Made by a program: the position numbers and the translations under genes | DNA from: Paenalcaligenes hermetiae | GTDB lineage: Bacteria > Pseudomonadota > Gammaproteobacteria > Burkholderiales > Burkholderiaceae_B | Length of the DNA stretch: 64,000 nt | Assembly (NCBI RefSeq): GCF_039543645.1 | Contig: NZ_BAABKD010000011.1 | Coordinates: 186,001-250,000, forward strand | Direction: 5' to 3' | Shown here: piece by piece, positions 52,340 through 60,936 of the stretch | Layout of the letters: each line of letters begins with the position of its first letter | Position numbering within the stretch: position 1 is the first letter of the stretch | The notes under the pieces: model-generated | What the model was told of the DNA's origin: nothing | Seen by the model: only the letters and a program-made list of their open reading frames with translations | The model's database searches: none

Positions 52340-53098
52340 TTACTCTTCGCTGGTTTGTTCAGCTGCTTCTACCTCGACGAACTCTTCTTCGCCGCGGATT
52401 TCCTCAACTAAACCGCTTAGAGCTTGGTTGCGACCTTGTAGAACGGCATCAGCCATACCACGAGCATAAAGAGCAATAGCTTTAGCCGAGTCATCGTTAC
52501 CAGGGATCACTTTTTCGATACCCTCGGGCGAGTGGTTAGTATCCACCACTGCCACAACAGGGATACCAAGCGTTTTAGCTTCGGCCACTGCAATTTTATG
52601 ATAGCCAACGTCGATGACAAATAAAGCATCGGGTAGTTTGGCCATGTCCTTGATACCACCAATGGACTTGTTGAGTTTTTCCATTTCGCGCTCAAACAAC
52701 AGACCTTCTTTTTTGGTCATACGCTCTAGCGCGCCATCAGCAAGCTGAGCTTCCATGTCTTTAAGGCGTTTGATAGAAGTTTTAACGGTTTTAAAGTTGG
52801 TCATCATACCGCCCAACCAACGGCTGTCTACATAAGGCATGCCACAACGTTGTGCTTCAGCAGCGACAATTTCGCGAGCGGCACGCTTGGTACCTACAAA
52901 TAAAATGGTACCGCCACGAGCAGCTAGATCGCTGAGGTATTTTTGGGCTTCAACAAACTGCACAACCGTTTTTTCCAAGTTAATGATATGGATACGGTTA
53001 CGTTGGCCAAAAATGTATTGTTCCATTTTTGGGTTCCAGAAACGAGTTTGGTGGCCAAAGTGTACGCCAGCCTCTAGCATTTCACGCATTAAAGACAT
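52340..53098 (-). CDS. rpsB: 30S ribosomal protein S2
   Basis: A 252-residue S2. It begins MSLMREMLEAGVHFGHQTRFWNPKM, with the two S2 signatures HFGHQ and PDALFVIDVGYHKIAVAEA. GGAGAA lies 6 bases upstream of the ATG. First gene of the translation/envelope cluster; its leader lies in 53099-53435. Confidence 0.97.
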   Translation of the reverse strand: MSLMREMLEAGVHFGHQTRFWNPKMEQYIFGQRNRIHIINLEKTVVQFVEAQKYLSDLAARGGTILFVGTKRAAREIVAAEAQRCGMPYVDSRWLGGMMTNFKTVKTSIKRLKDMEAQLADGALERMTKKEGLLFEREMEKLNKSIGGIKDMAKLPDALFVIDVGYHKIAVAEAKTLGIPVVAVVDTNHSPEGIEKVIPGNDDSAKAIALYARGMADAVLQGRNQALSGLVEEIRGEEEFVEVEAAEQTSEE

Positions 53099-53435
53099 GA
53101 GAGTTCTCCAAGGGTTTGTTCTTGCATCTAATCCAACATCCGGTAAGGAAACAGTTAAACCGTATATCCAGACACCCTGAGACGATTAGATGCGCGATTT
53201 AAAAAAAGAATAAAAACGCAAAAAGACCGTCTTTGCTGAAAAAAGAAAGACACCAACGCAATCTAAGTATTAAACTAAATAGGAAGGCTACCGGTCTGTA
53301 GTGCAAATCAAGTGCGTTTACAGCACTTAGCTGATCAAACGGATCTGTCCGATCTCATCGTTTTGCCAAGACGCATGAATTGACTTACGATAGCCAATGA
53401 TTATATTACTTTTTTCCCATTAAACTCAAGCTATT
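53099..53435. promoter_or_regulatory. Divergent leader region of rpsB and map
   Basis: This 337-base gap is the longest in the window. It holds the rpsB leader and the promoters of rpsB and map. On the minus strand CAGCAAAGACGGTCTTTTTG, a small hairpin followed by a T-rich stretch, lies about 125 bases before rpsB. AGTGC-N7-GCACT (53311-53327) is a short dyad. No tRNA or ORF of note is visible. S2 autoregulates its own leader in other bacteria; I cannot point to the exact target here. Confidence 0.55.
53380..53407 (+). promoter_or_regulatory. Candidate promoter of map
   Basis: TTGACT (53380-53385) and TATATT (53402-53407) are spaced by 16 bases, a good sigma-70 match (5 of 6 in each box). 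The start would fall near 53414, leaving a leader of about 22 bases before the map ATG; no clear ribosome binding site lies in it. Confidence 0.5.
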
Positions 53436-54248
53436 ATGAGCCCAATTGTTACCGATCCAACAGATTTAGATAAAATGCGTGCTGCTTGCCAAGCGGCAGC
53501 CCAAACTCTTGACTATTTAACACCCTTTATTCAGCCTGGTATCACTACCGCAGAAATCGATCAACTGTGTAAAGATTATATTCGCGATGTGCTTCACGTC
53601 GAGTCGGCGACAGTAGGCTACGCGCCCCCTGGGCACCCCCCTTTTCCCGGTGCCGTTTGCACCTCTGTCAACCATGTCATTTGCCATGGTATTCCCAGTG
53701 ATAAAAAACTTAAAAACGGCGATATCATTAACTTAGACGTCACTGTCATTAAGGATGGGTGGTTTGGCGATACCAGCCGTATGTATTTTGTAGGTGAGCC
53801 CTCCATTCTGGCTCGTCGTCTAACCGAAGTCACTTATGAGTGCATGTGGTTAGGGATCGAACAGGTAAAGCCGGGAGCCACCCTGGGTGATATTGGTCAC
53901 GCTATTCAAAAGCATGCCGAAGACCATCATTACTCTGTGGTACGCGAATATTGCGGACATGGTATTGGTCAAGTTTTTCACCAAGATCCCCAAGTCCTAC
54001 ATTACGGTAAGCCTGGTACTGGGATGAAGCTTAAGCCCGGCATGATCTTTACGATTGAGCCCATGATTAATGCTGGCAAGCGGGATCTTAAACTACTACC
54101 GGATCAATGGACGGTGGTTACCCGTGACCGCAGTTTATCTGCACAATGGGAGCATACCATTTTAGTCACAGAAGACGGCTACGAGGTATTAACCGTTTCC
54201 CCAGAGATGCCCGAGCCGCCCGCTTTTGTAAAAGATTTTAAACGCTAA
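53436..54248 (+). CDS. map: Methionine aminopeptidase, type I
   Basis: A 270-residue cobalt/iron-dependent aminopeptidase that removes N-terminal Met. Metal and catalytic residues: CTSVNHVICHGIP (His), INLDVTVIKDGWFGDTSR (two Asp), GHGIGQVFHQDP (His), FTIEPMIN (Glu) and WEHTILVTEDG (Glu). It is divergent from rpsB, and the stop shares one base with the ATG of glnD (TAATG). Confidence 0.96.
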   Translation: MSPIVTDPTDLDKMRAACQAAAQTLDYLTPFIQPGITTAEIDQLCKDYIRDVLHVESATVGYAPPGHPPFPGAVCTSVNHVICHGIPSDKKLKNGDIINLDVTVIKDGWFGDTSRMYFVGEPSILARRLTEVTYECMWLGIEQVKPGATLGDIGHAIQKHAEDHHYSVVREYCGHGIGQVFHQDPQVLHYGKPGTGMKLKPGMIFTIEPMINAGKRDLKLLPDQWTVVTRDRSLSAQWEHTILVTEDGYEVLTVSPEMPEPPAFVKDFKR

Positions 54249-56815
54249 TGCAAGCTGCCTCGGATCTTACGCAACTAAAAAAGCGCTTACAACGGCAACG
54301 ACACAAAGCCATTCAACGCTTCCGTTTGCGTCCTCGATCCGAGCATTTACTACGTCGACTCAGCACCTATACTGATCAATGCTTAACCCAGCTTACCGCT
54401 TTAAAGCCGCTACCAGCAGCTAGCGCTCTTATCGCCGTGGGTGGCTATGGTCGCCAAGAGCTTTATCCCTTTTCTGATGTCGATATTTTAATTTTACTTC
54501 ATCACCCACCATCCCTAAACGAGCAACATGCTATTGAACAGTTTATAGCGGCGCTATGGGATATAGGCATTAAAGCGGCTTCCAGTGTGCGTACCATTGC
54601 CCAATGTCTAGAGGCCGCCGAGGCAGACATTGCTACCCAAACCGCACAATTAGAAGCCCGCTTTATCACTGGCCATCTCAAACTTTTTAAACAACTTCAA
54701 AAAAGCTTAGAGCAGCAACTTGAGGTTAAGACTTTCTTTCAAGCGAAGCTGGCAGAAATGCGTCAGCGTCATGCTCACTACCAAAATACGCCCTATGCGC
54801 TTGAACCCAACTGCAAAGAATCCCCAGGCGCTTTACGAGATTTACAAATTTTATTATGGCTAGCCAAAGCCATGGGGCTGGGAGACTCATGGCAACAAAT
54901 CGCACAGGCTCAACTCTTGAGCCCAGCCGAACTACGTGCCATTACACGCGCTTCCGCTGCTTTTATGCGTTTACGTATCGAGCTGCATTTGCTTAGCCAG
55001 CGTGCCGAGGACCGATTACTGTTTGACTATCAGCCAGAGTTAGCACGTATCTATGGGTTTACGGGCAAAGATAAACAACAGGCAAGCGAAAAGCTCATGC
55101 AGCGCTATTACTGGGCTGCACGCACCGTGCATCAAATGAATACCATTTTGATGCAAAACCTTGAGGAGATTTTATTTTCCCCCCAACCGCCTGTACGCGA
55201 ACCCATCGATGCTTTTTTTGAGGTCCGTAATCAACGCTTGCACCTGCGCCAGCCGGAGCAATTACAAAAACACCCCGATCTCATCCTACGTGCGTTTTTG
55301 CTTTTGCAGCAACGCGGTGATCTGCATCATTTTAGTGCCCAGACTTTGCGCGCTCTATGGCACGCGCGCCGTTTAATTAATGAGTCTTTTCGGCAGCAGC
55401 CTTTGCACCAACAGCTTTTTTTAGCCATTCTACAGCAACCACGAGGGGTGTTGCATGCTCTTCGGCTCATGAATATGCTTAACATTTTGCCCCGTTATAT
55501 CCCGGAGTTTCGGCATATCGTGGGGCAAATGCAGCATGATCTTTTTCATGTCTACACCGTAGACCAACATACACTGATGGTGATCCGTAACTTGCGCCGT
55601 TTTACGCTCGCCGAATATGCGAATGACCATCCATTAGCCAGCCAGCTCATGGATGCTTTTGAACGACCTTGGGTGCTTTATATCGCCGCGCTTTTCCATG
55701 ATATTGCTAAAGGTCGAGGTGGTAATCACGCTGAGCTTGGCGCGCAAGATGCTTTGGCGTTTTGTCAGCGCCATCAGCTTAGCGCAGCCGATACGGAACT
55801 GATTGTTTTTTTAGTTTATGACCATTTAAGTATGTCTATGGTGGCACAGAAGCGGGATATCAGTGACCCAACGGTCATTGCTGATTTTGCGAAACATGTC
55901 AGCACCCCACGCCGCTTATCTGCCTTGTTCTTACTAACTGTAGCCGATATCAAAGGCACCAACCCTACCATATGGAACTCATGGAAAGCCAAACTACTGA
56001 GTGATCTCTACACCCTGACACTCCGTGTTTTACAAGGCGATCAGCCAAACGCCACAGAGATTTTAGCACAGCGTAAAGCTCAGGCCCTCACCCAGCTATT
56101 GGCTCAAAACATTGATGCAAACGATATTGAAAACCTTTGGGATGTATTTGATATTAGTTATTTTTTACGTCATGAGTGTGAGGAGATCGTTTGGCATGGG
56201 CAAGCATTACACAAAGCGTTGCTCCACCCCCACCCTGTAGTCGAAACACGTCCCGTCGGCAAGGGAGAAACCATACAGATCATGATTTATACGCCCGACC
56301 GCGAAGACTTGTTCATGCATATTTGTGCTTTTTTTGACCAACACCACCTTAACACCCAAGACGCCCGCATCTACACCACCAACCACGGCTGGGCTTTAGA
56401 TAGTTTTGTACTGCTTTTACCTCGACATCAGCGTTACTCTACGAACTTTGCCAAGACACTTCAACACCAGTTGTGTACTTTTTTACAGCATCCACAAACC
56501 CCATTTGACACCGCTCCCCGCTATCTACCCCAAACACAATCAAGACGTGCACGGGTTTTTCCTATTGCCCCTATTGTGGACATCCAACCAATGAGCCAAC
56601 CACACACGTGGAAAATCTCTATTGTTTGCGCAGACCGCAAAGGGTTGCTCTATAGCATCGCCCAGGCCTTTACTGCACAACGCATTAACGTAAAATCCGC
56701 TAAAATTATGACTTTAGGTGAGCGCGTGGAAGACACGTTCATTGTGCACAGCGATGAACTTCACCACACCGCTTTTTTTAAGCAGTTCGAGCGCGCCTTG
56801 CGTTCGGTCCTTTAA
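54248..56815 (+). CDS. glnD: Bifunctional [protein-PII] uridylyltransferase/uridylyl-removing enzyme
   Basis: An 855-residue nitrogen sensor that uridylylates PII proteins when glutamine is low and reverses it when glutamine is high. Nucleotidyltransferase motif GGYGRQELYPFSDVDILIL (about 64-82), HD domain with LYIAALFHDIAKGRGGNHAELG (about 478-500), and two ACT domains at the C-terminus (about 675-755 and 785-855) which sense glutamine. Domain order and length are usual. Starts on the map stop (TAATG), so is translated with it. Confidence 0.96.
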   Translation: MQAASDLTQLKKRLQRQRHKAIQRFRLRPRSEHLLRRLSTYTDQCLTQLTALKPLPAASALIAVGGYGRQELYPFSDVDILILLHHPPSLNEQHAIEQFIAALWDIGIKAASSVRTIAQCLEAAEADIATQTAQLEARFITGHLKLFKQLQKSLEQQLEVKTFFQAKLAEMRQRHAHYQNTPYALEPNCKESPGALRDLQILLWLAKAMGLGDSWQQIAQAQLLSPAELRAITRASAAFMRLRIELHLLSQRAEDRLLFDYQPELARIYGFTGKDKQQASEKLMQRYYWAARTVHQMNTILMQNLEEILFSPQPPVREPIDAFFEVRNQRLHLRQPEQLQKHPDLILRAFLLLQQRGDLHHFSAQTLRALWHARRLINESFRQQPLHQQLFLAILQQPRGVLHALRLMNMLNILPRYIPEFRHIVGQMQHDLFHVYTVDQHTLMVIRNLRRFTLAEYANDHPLASQLMDAFERPWVLYIAALFHDIAKGRGGNHAELGAQDALAFCQRHQLSAADTELIVFLVYDHLSMSMVAQKRDISDPTVIADFAKHVSTPRRLSALFLLTVADIKGTNPTIWNSWKAKLLSDLYTLTLRVLQGDQPNATEILAQRKAQALTQLLAQNIDANDIENLWDVFDISYFLRHECEEIVWHGQALHKALLHPHPVVETRPVGKGETIQIMIYTPDREDLFMHICAFFDQHHLNTQDARIYTTNHGWALDSFVLLLPRHQRYSTNFAKTLQHQLCTFLQHPQTPFDTAPRYLPQTQSRRARVFPIAPIVDIQPMSQPHTWKISIVCADRKGLLYSIAQAFTAQRINVKSAKIMTLGERVEDTFIVHSDELHHTAFFKQFERALRSVL

Positions 56816-56825
56816 GCCATGCTCC

Positions 56826-57533
56826 ATGGAAACCTCCTTATTTTTTGATTTTAGTCGCAGTTTCTTATTTACCATAGCGACTCTACTGCCTATGCTGAAT
56901 CCACCGGCGGCAGCTCCTATTTTTTTAACACTTACCGAGGGCGCTAGCACATCAGCACGCACTCGCCTCTCTAAAAAAGTCGCAATCAACATCTTTATTA
57001 TGCTGACGGTAGCCATGATTGCTGGCAATGTGGTGCTGAACTTTTTTGGCATATCTTTGCCGATCATTCGTATTGGTGGCGGCTTACTCGTTATTGCCAC
57101 AGCATGGCGTTTGGTGAGTGCTTCGGATTTTGATGCAGAGCAAGCGCAGGATATGGCTGAGTCCTACTCATGGGAACATGTGCGGGCCAAAGCCTTTTAC
57201 CCTCTGACTTTTCCCATGCTCTGTGGCCCAGGGTCACTATCCGCTGCTCTTACTGTGGGCGCCACCTTACACCACAGTAGCGCTGTTGTTGGTGCCACAA
57301 AACTAGCCGGTGCCATCCCCGCTGTAGCAGCAGCGGCTTTTGTGGTGTATTTATGTTTACGCTTTGCCTCTCAGTTCTTACACCGTTTAGGCCAAAATGG
57401 TACCGCCGTCGTCATGCGACTATCAGCTTTTATTCTGCTTTGTTTAGGCGTGCAAATTGTCTGGGATGGTTTTCACGAAATCGTGTTAGATCTGTTAGTC
57501 GAAGCTGCTCATCGCAGCGCTACTGCTCAATAA
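56826..57533 (+). CDS. MarC-family inner-membrane protein (UPF0056)
   Basis: A 235-residue membrane protein with about six helices. Family motif LLPMLNPPAAAPIFLTLTEG near residues 20-39 and GGGLLVIATAWRLVSA. Despite the name, MarC is not shown to confer antibiotic resistance; function is unknown. The ATG at 56826 is 10 bases after glnD and gives the family start; the ORF extends upstream into glnD. Placed between glnD and dsbB. Confidence 0.88.
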   Translation: METSLFFDFSRSFLFTIATLLPMLNPPAAAPIFLTLTEGASTSARTRLSKKVAINIFIMLTVAMIAGNVVLNFFGISLPIIRIGGGLLVIATAWRLVSASDFDAEQAQDMAESYSWEHVRAKAFYPLTFPMLCGPGSLSAALTVGATLHHSSAVVGATKLAGAIPAVAAAAFVVYLCLRFASQFLHRLGQNGTAVVMRLSAFILLCLGVQIVWDGFHEIVLDLLVEAAHRSATAQ

Positions 57534-57547
57534 ACCAAGGTTTTTTT

Positions 57548-58030
57548 ATGCAACAACGCTTTTTTCTTTATACCGCCGTCCTCAGTTTACTCGCCCTGGG
57601 GGTTGCACTAATCTCTCAACATGGGTTTGGCTTACGCCCTTGTGCCTGGTGCGTTTTTCAACGTCTCTTATTAGTTGTTTTGTTTTTATTGAGTCTCATC
57701 GGATATATTGCTATGGCCTGGCGCCAACTTTGGCTAGGCTTATTGGCTCGGATTTTTATTATTATTACGGCCTACGGTGGCGTAATGGCTGCATGGTATC
57801 AGCACTCTGTGGCCGCTAAACTGTTTTCCTGCGATATGAGTTTTGCAGATCAATTCATGATCAACACGGGCTTAGAGTCAAGCATTCCCTGGTTATTTGG
57901 GATTTATGCTTCTTGTATGGATGCCACAACGGCTGTGTTAGGGCTGGATTATGCTCTCTGGGCTTTGTTGTTTTTTGCTCTGGTTGGCATTACAAATACC
58001 TTTGTGCTCTTTCGTAAAGCCGTTATTTAG
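57548..58030 (+). CDS. dsbB: Disulfide bond formation protein B
   Basis: A 160-residue inner-membrane quinone reductase that reoxidises DsbA. Four helices; first Cys pair in GLRPCAWCVFQRL, second pair in KLFSCDMSF and YASCMDATT. The N-terminus MQQRFFLYTAVLSLLALGVALISQHGFGL fits. AAGG lies 7 bases upstream of the ATG. The longer ORF is read through marC and is not used. Ends at the terminator at 58055-58094. Confidence 0.93.
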   Translation: MQQRFFLYTAVLSLLALGVALISQHGFGLRPCAWCVFQRLLLVVLFLLSLIGYIAMAWRQLWLGLLARIFIIITAYGGVMAAWYQHSVAAKLFSCDMSFADQFMINTGLESSIPWLFGIYASCMDATTAVLGLDYALWALLFFALVGITNTFVLFRKAVI

Positions 58031-58054
58031 TTTTCATTCCACCTAAATCAAAAA

Positions 58055-58094
58055 GCCCCCCAAGACTGACCTGAGTCGTCTTGAGGGGCGTTTT
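58055..58094. terminator. Bidirectional terminator between dsbB and purF
   Basis: GCCCCCCAAGAC (58055-58066) pairs with GTCTTGAGGGGC (58078-58089) with one mismatch, with A-run and T-run on either side. It lies between the convergent dsbB and purF. Confidence 0.9.
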
Positions 58095-58114
58095 CTTATT
58101 GTTACCAACAAATA

Positions 58115-59575
58115 CTATGACCCACCACGCTCTTGTTCTAGTTGGTCTAAATCCTCGGCGGTAATATCCCCTGTCACATAATCCGCATCGAAGCAAGAAG
58201 ACTCAAAGCGATCAAAATCCGGATTTAAATCGCGTAAGGCTTGCTCTAAATCATCTAGGTCTTGATAGACTAAGCCATCTACCCCAATTTCCAAAGCAAC
58301 GTCCTCTACCGTTTTGCCATACGCAATGAGCTCACGCCGTGTAGGCATATCAATACCATACACATTCGGGTAACGAACGGGTGGCGCTGCGGATGCAAAA
58401 AAGACTTTATTGGCTCCGGCTGAGCGAGCCATCTCAACAATCTCGCGGCTCGTTGTTCCTCTTACAATGGAATCGTCCACAAGCAATACATTCTTGCCTT
58501 TAAATTCCATAGGAATAGCACTCAATTTCTGCCTAACCGATTTTTTACGTACCGCTTGCCCCGGCATAATAAAGGTGCGCCCAATATAACGATTTTTAAT
58601 AAAGCCTTCGCGATAGTTAAGATTTAGCTGTGCAGCCAACTGCATGGCAGACGGACGTGCCGAATCAGGAATAGGCATCACCACATCAATATCCGCTAAA
58701 CGTAACTGCTTTGCTACCTTGTTCCCCAAATACTCGCCCATTTTCAAGCGTGCATCATACACCGAGACCCCATCCAAGGTAGAATCTGGCCGAGCAAAAT
58801 AAACGTACTCAAATACACAGGGGGATAACTGAGTGCTTTCTGCGCACTGGTGACGCTGTACATTACCTTTTAAATCAATAAAAATGGCTTCGCCCGGTAA
58901 AACATCCCGCTCTAAGTGGAAACCACAGCCCGTCACCGCCACTGACTCTGACGCGATCATCCACTCTTTGCCCTCGGGTGTAAGCTGGCTGCCAATGCAA
59001 AGTGGTCGAATCCCATTTGGATCCCGAAATGCCACTAAACCGTAATGAGCGATTTGAGCAATCACCGCATAGGCCCCTTTGGCACGGCGATGTACAGCAG
59101 TTACTGCATCAAAAATAATATCCGGCGTTAAATCCCCACCATTCGCTGCTCGTTGTAGCTCGTGCGCAAAAACATTGAGCAATACCTCTGAGTCAGAGTT
59201 CGTATTAATATGACGACGATCAATGCTAAAAAGCTCCTGGCGTAGCTGACGCCAGTTGCTCAAGTTGCCATTATGCACAAAGCTAATACCAAAAGGGGCA
59301 TTAACATAAAAAGGCTGCACCTCGTCAGCATTTTCAGCACTATCTGTGGTCGGATAGCGGACATGACCCACGCCCGAATTGCCCACTAAGCTGCGCATAT
59401 TGCGTGTACGAAATACATCACGGACCAAACCTGGTCCGCGATGAGTGTGAAAAAAGTAATTGTTGTAGGTGGTTATTCCTGCAGCATCTTGGCCTCGGTG
59501 CTGTAGCAGCAATAAACTATCGTAAATCAATTGATTTACTGGCCCACGGCCGACGACCCCTACGACTCCTGACAT
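58115..59575 (-). CDS. purF: Amidophosphoribosyltransferase with Ser at the nucleophile position
   Basis: A 486-residue first enzyme of purine synthesis (PRPP + glutamine to phosphoribosylamine). The Ntn glutaminase domain (1-230) and the phosphoribosyltransferase domain (about 240-470) are complete: GHVRYPTTDS with Arg73, HNGNLSN (101-107), TNSDSEVLL (Asp128), and the PRPP loop LLVDDSIVRGTTS. However residue 2, which is the catalytic Cys in family members after Met removal, is Ser (ATG TCA GGA), and no in-frame upstream start exists (TAG two codons before). This predicts loss of, or an altered, glutamine-dependent activity. Downstream of cvpA, as in other bacteria. Confidence 0.93.
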   Translation of the reverse strand: MSGVVGVVGRGPVNQLIYDSLLLLQHRGQDAAGITTYNNYFFHTHRGPGLVRDVFRTRNMRSLVGNSGVGHVRYPTTDSAENADEVQPFYVNAPFGISFVHNGNLSNWRQLRQELFSIDRRHINTNSDSEVLLNVFAHELQRAANGGDLTPDIIFDAVTAVHRRAKGAYAVIAQIAHYGLVAFRDPNGIRPLCIGSQLTPEGKEWMIASESVAVTGCGFHLERDVLPGEAIFIDLKGNVQRHQCAESTQLSPCVFEYVYFARPDSTLDGVSVYDARLKMGEYLGNKVAKQLRLADIDVVMPIPDSARPSAMQLAAQLNLNYREGFIKNRYIGRTFIMPGQAVRKKSVRQKLSAIPMEFKGKNVLLVDDSIVRGTTSREIVEMARSAGANKVFFASAAPPVRYPNVYGIDMPTRRELIAYGKTVEDVALEIGVDGLVYQDLDDLEQALRDLNPDFDRFESSCFDADYVTGDITAEDLDQLEQERGGS

Positions 59576-59593
59576 AATGTTCTATCCATAATG

Positions 59594-60082
59594 TTAATAA
59601 GGTAACCACGCAGCCACATCGGGCGGCAAATAGGATTTTATACCTATTATTACATTGATGGCAGTATTTGCTAAGGTGGATTGTTGCCACCACGGCTCAA
59701 CTGGTAGTTGCGTGTAGCCTGCTACTAAAATCACACCTAAAACTATCACACTACCTTTGGCTAAACCAAATAGAGCGCCAAGACTATGATCCGCTGAGCC
59801 TAAACCGGTATGCTCAATCAGCGCATTTAATGCCATATTTAGCAGGCCTACGCCAAGCAAGGCGACAAAAAACGTGGCAATATAACCCACCGCTGTGCGC
59901 AATAAGGGCGTAGCAATTAAATTTTCTAACCAACCGCTGGTTTGTGGCCCCCACCAAATCGCTGCCATAAATGCTGCCACATAAGCCACCAGTGACATCA
60001 GCTCTTTCATTAAACCGCGAGCAAAGCCTAACACGCTGGTTAGGCCAAGTACGGCGAGCAGTACATAATCAAAGCTATTCAC
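59594..60082 (-). CDS. cvpA: CvpA-family membrane protein
   Basis: A 162-residue inner-membrane protein with four predicted helices, of the family needed for colicin V export and, in other species, for envelope stress resistance. MNSFDYVLLAVLGLTSVLGFARG is the conserved N-terminus and the GSADHSLGALFGLAKGSVIVLG motif is present. It starts with GTG at 60082, overlapping the SPOR-gene stop by one base. Lies directly before purF. Confidence 0.9.
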   Translation of the reverse strand: MNSFDYVLLAVLGLTSVLGFARGLMKELMSLVAYVAAFMAAIWWGPQTSGWLENLIATPLLRTAVGYIATFFVALLGVGLLNMALNALIEHTGLGSADHSLGALFGLAKGSVIVLGVILVAGYTQLPVEPWWQQSTLANTAINVIIGIKSYLPPDVAAWLPY

Positions 60083-60861
60083 TACTTAGATGAAATAAAG
60101 CTATTTTCGTAACCCAAGGAACGTAAGCGAGCTTGAGCGGCTTGAGCGGCTTGGCGGCTCGGAAAGGGCCCCACGCGCAAGCGATAAGCAGGTTTACCTG
60201 AAACTGTTGCGGTTTCTACATAAGCATTGCTCACCCCTGCCGCCACAAGTTTAGCGCGTCGTGCATTCGCATCACTTTGTGAAGAGTAAGCACCGATTTG
60301 CACCACGACAGCCCCCTGCTGCATTGTAGGTGCTGATGTGGTTTTGGGTGGGGTTCTGCCCTCGAGCAATGCTAAGGCTACCGCCCCGTCATCCGTACGC
60401 ACAGGAGCTGGTTTGGGCTTTGGCTCTGGCTTAGGTTCGGGTTTCGGTTTTGGTTCAGGTTTTGGTTCTGGCTTAGGCTCGGGTTTTGCTTGAGCTACAG
60501 GCTCCACACTAGGGGGCAAAACGGTAGGCTCTGGCTCAGGCACCGTAACGGGCGTTTCGATTAGCCCAGGGTCTTCGGTGTTATCTATTTCCTGCTCGAA
60601 CACAGGCTGCTCTAAACTTTCAGCAAGACGGTATTTTTCTTCTGAAGGTGGAATAATTGATGGAATTACACTTACCACCTGCTCTGGCTCTTGTGTGCTT
60701 TTATCACTAATAAGAATAGGAATAAGCACAATTGCTGCTAACACCAGCACTACAGCACCAATCAAACGCCGACGCGCCCGATTACGCAGCTCAATGAGCT
60801 GATCATCACTTGAGCTTCGTGCTGTTTTTACTGCTGCCTCTTTACGTGAAAACAGTCCCAT
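60082..60861 (-). CDS. SPOR-domain (DedD/FtsN-like) inner-membrane protein
   Basis: A 259-residue protein with a cytoplasmic N-terminus, one membrane helix (about 33-50, RRRLIGAVVLVLAAIVLIPILI), a long Pro/Glu/Lys linker made of KPEP/KPKP repeats (about 125-152), and a C-terminal SPOR domain (about 180-259: VVQIGAYSSQSDANARRAKLVAAGVSNAYVE). SPOR domains bind denuded peptidoglycan at the division site. Resembles DedD by position before cvpA-purF. First gene of this short operon. Confidence 0.9.
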   Translation of the reverse strand: MGLFSRKEAAVKTARSSSDDQLIELRNRARRRLIGAVVLVLAAIVLIPILISDKSTQEPEQVVSVIPSIIPPSEEKYRLAESLEQPVFEQEIDNTEDPGLIETPVTVPEPEPTVLPPSVEPVAQAKPEPKPEPKPEPKPKPEPKPEPKPKPAPVRTDDGAVALALLEGRTPPKTTSAPTMQQGAVVVQIGAYSSQSDANARRAKLVAAGVSNAYVETATVSGKPAYRLRVGPFPSRQAAQAAQARLRSLGYENSFISSK

Positions 60862-60936
60862 TTAAATTTTAAAACCTATAACAAGTCAGTGGGCAAAATA
60901 AATCATGAAATGCTATTTTAGCCTCTTTTGAATAAA

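Noticed and set aside
53099..53435. Possible tRNA or small RNA gene in the rpsB-map gap
   Set aside because: No cloverleaf-like arms or CCA end, and only short hairpins were found.
56714..57100. 128-residue minus-strand ORF over glnD and marC
   Set aside because: Shadow of the marC reading frame; low-complexity basic sequence without family resemblance.
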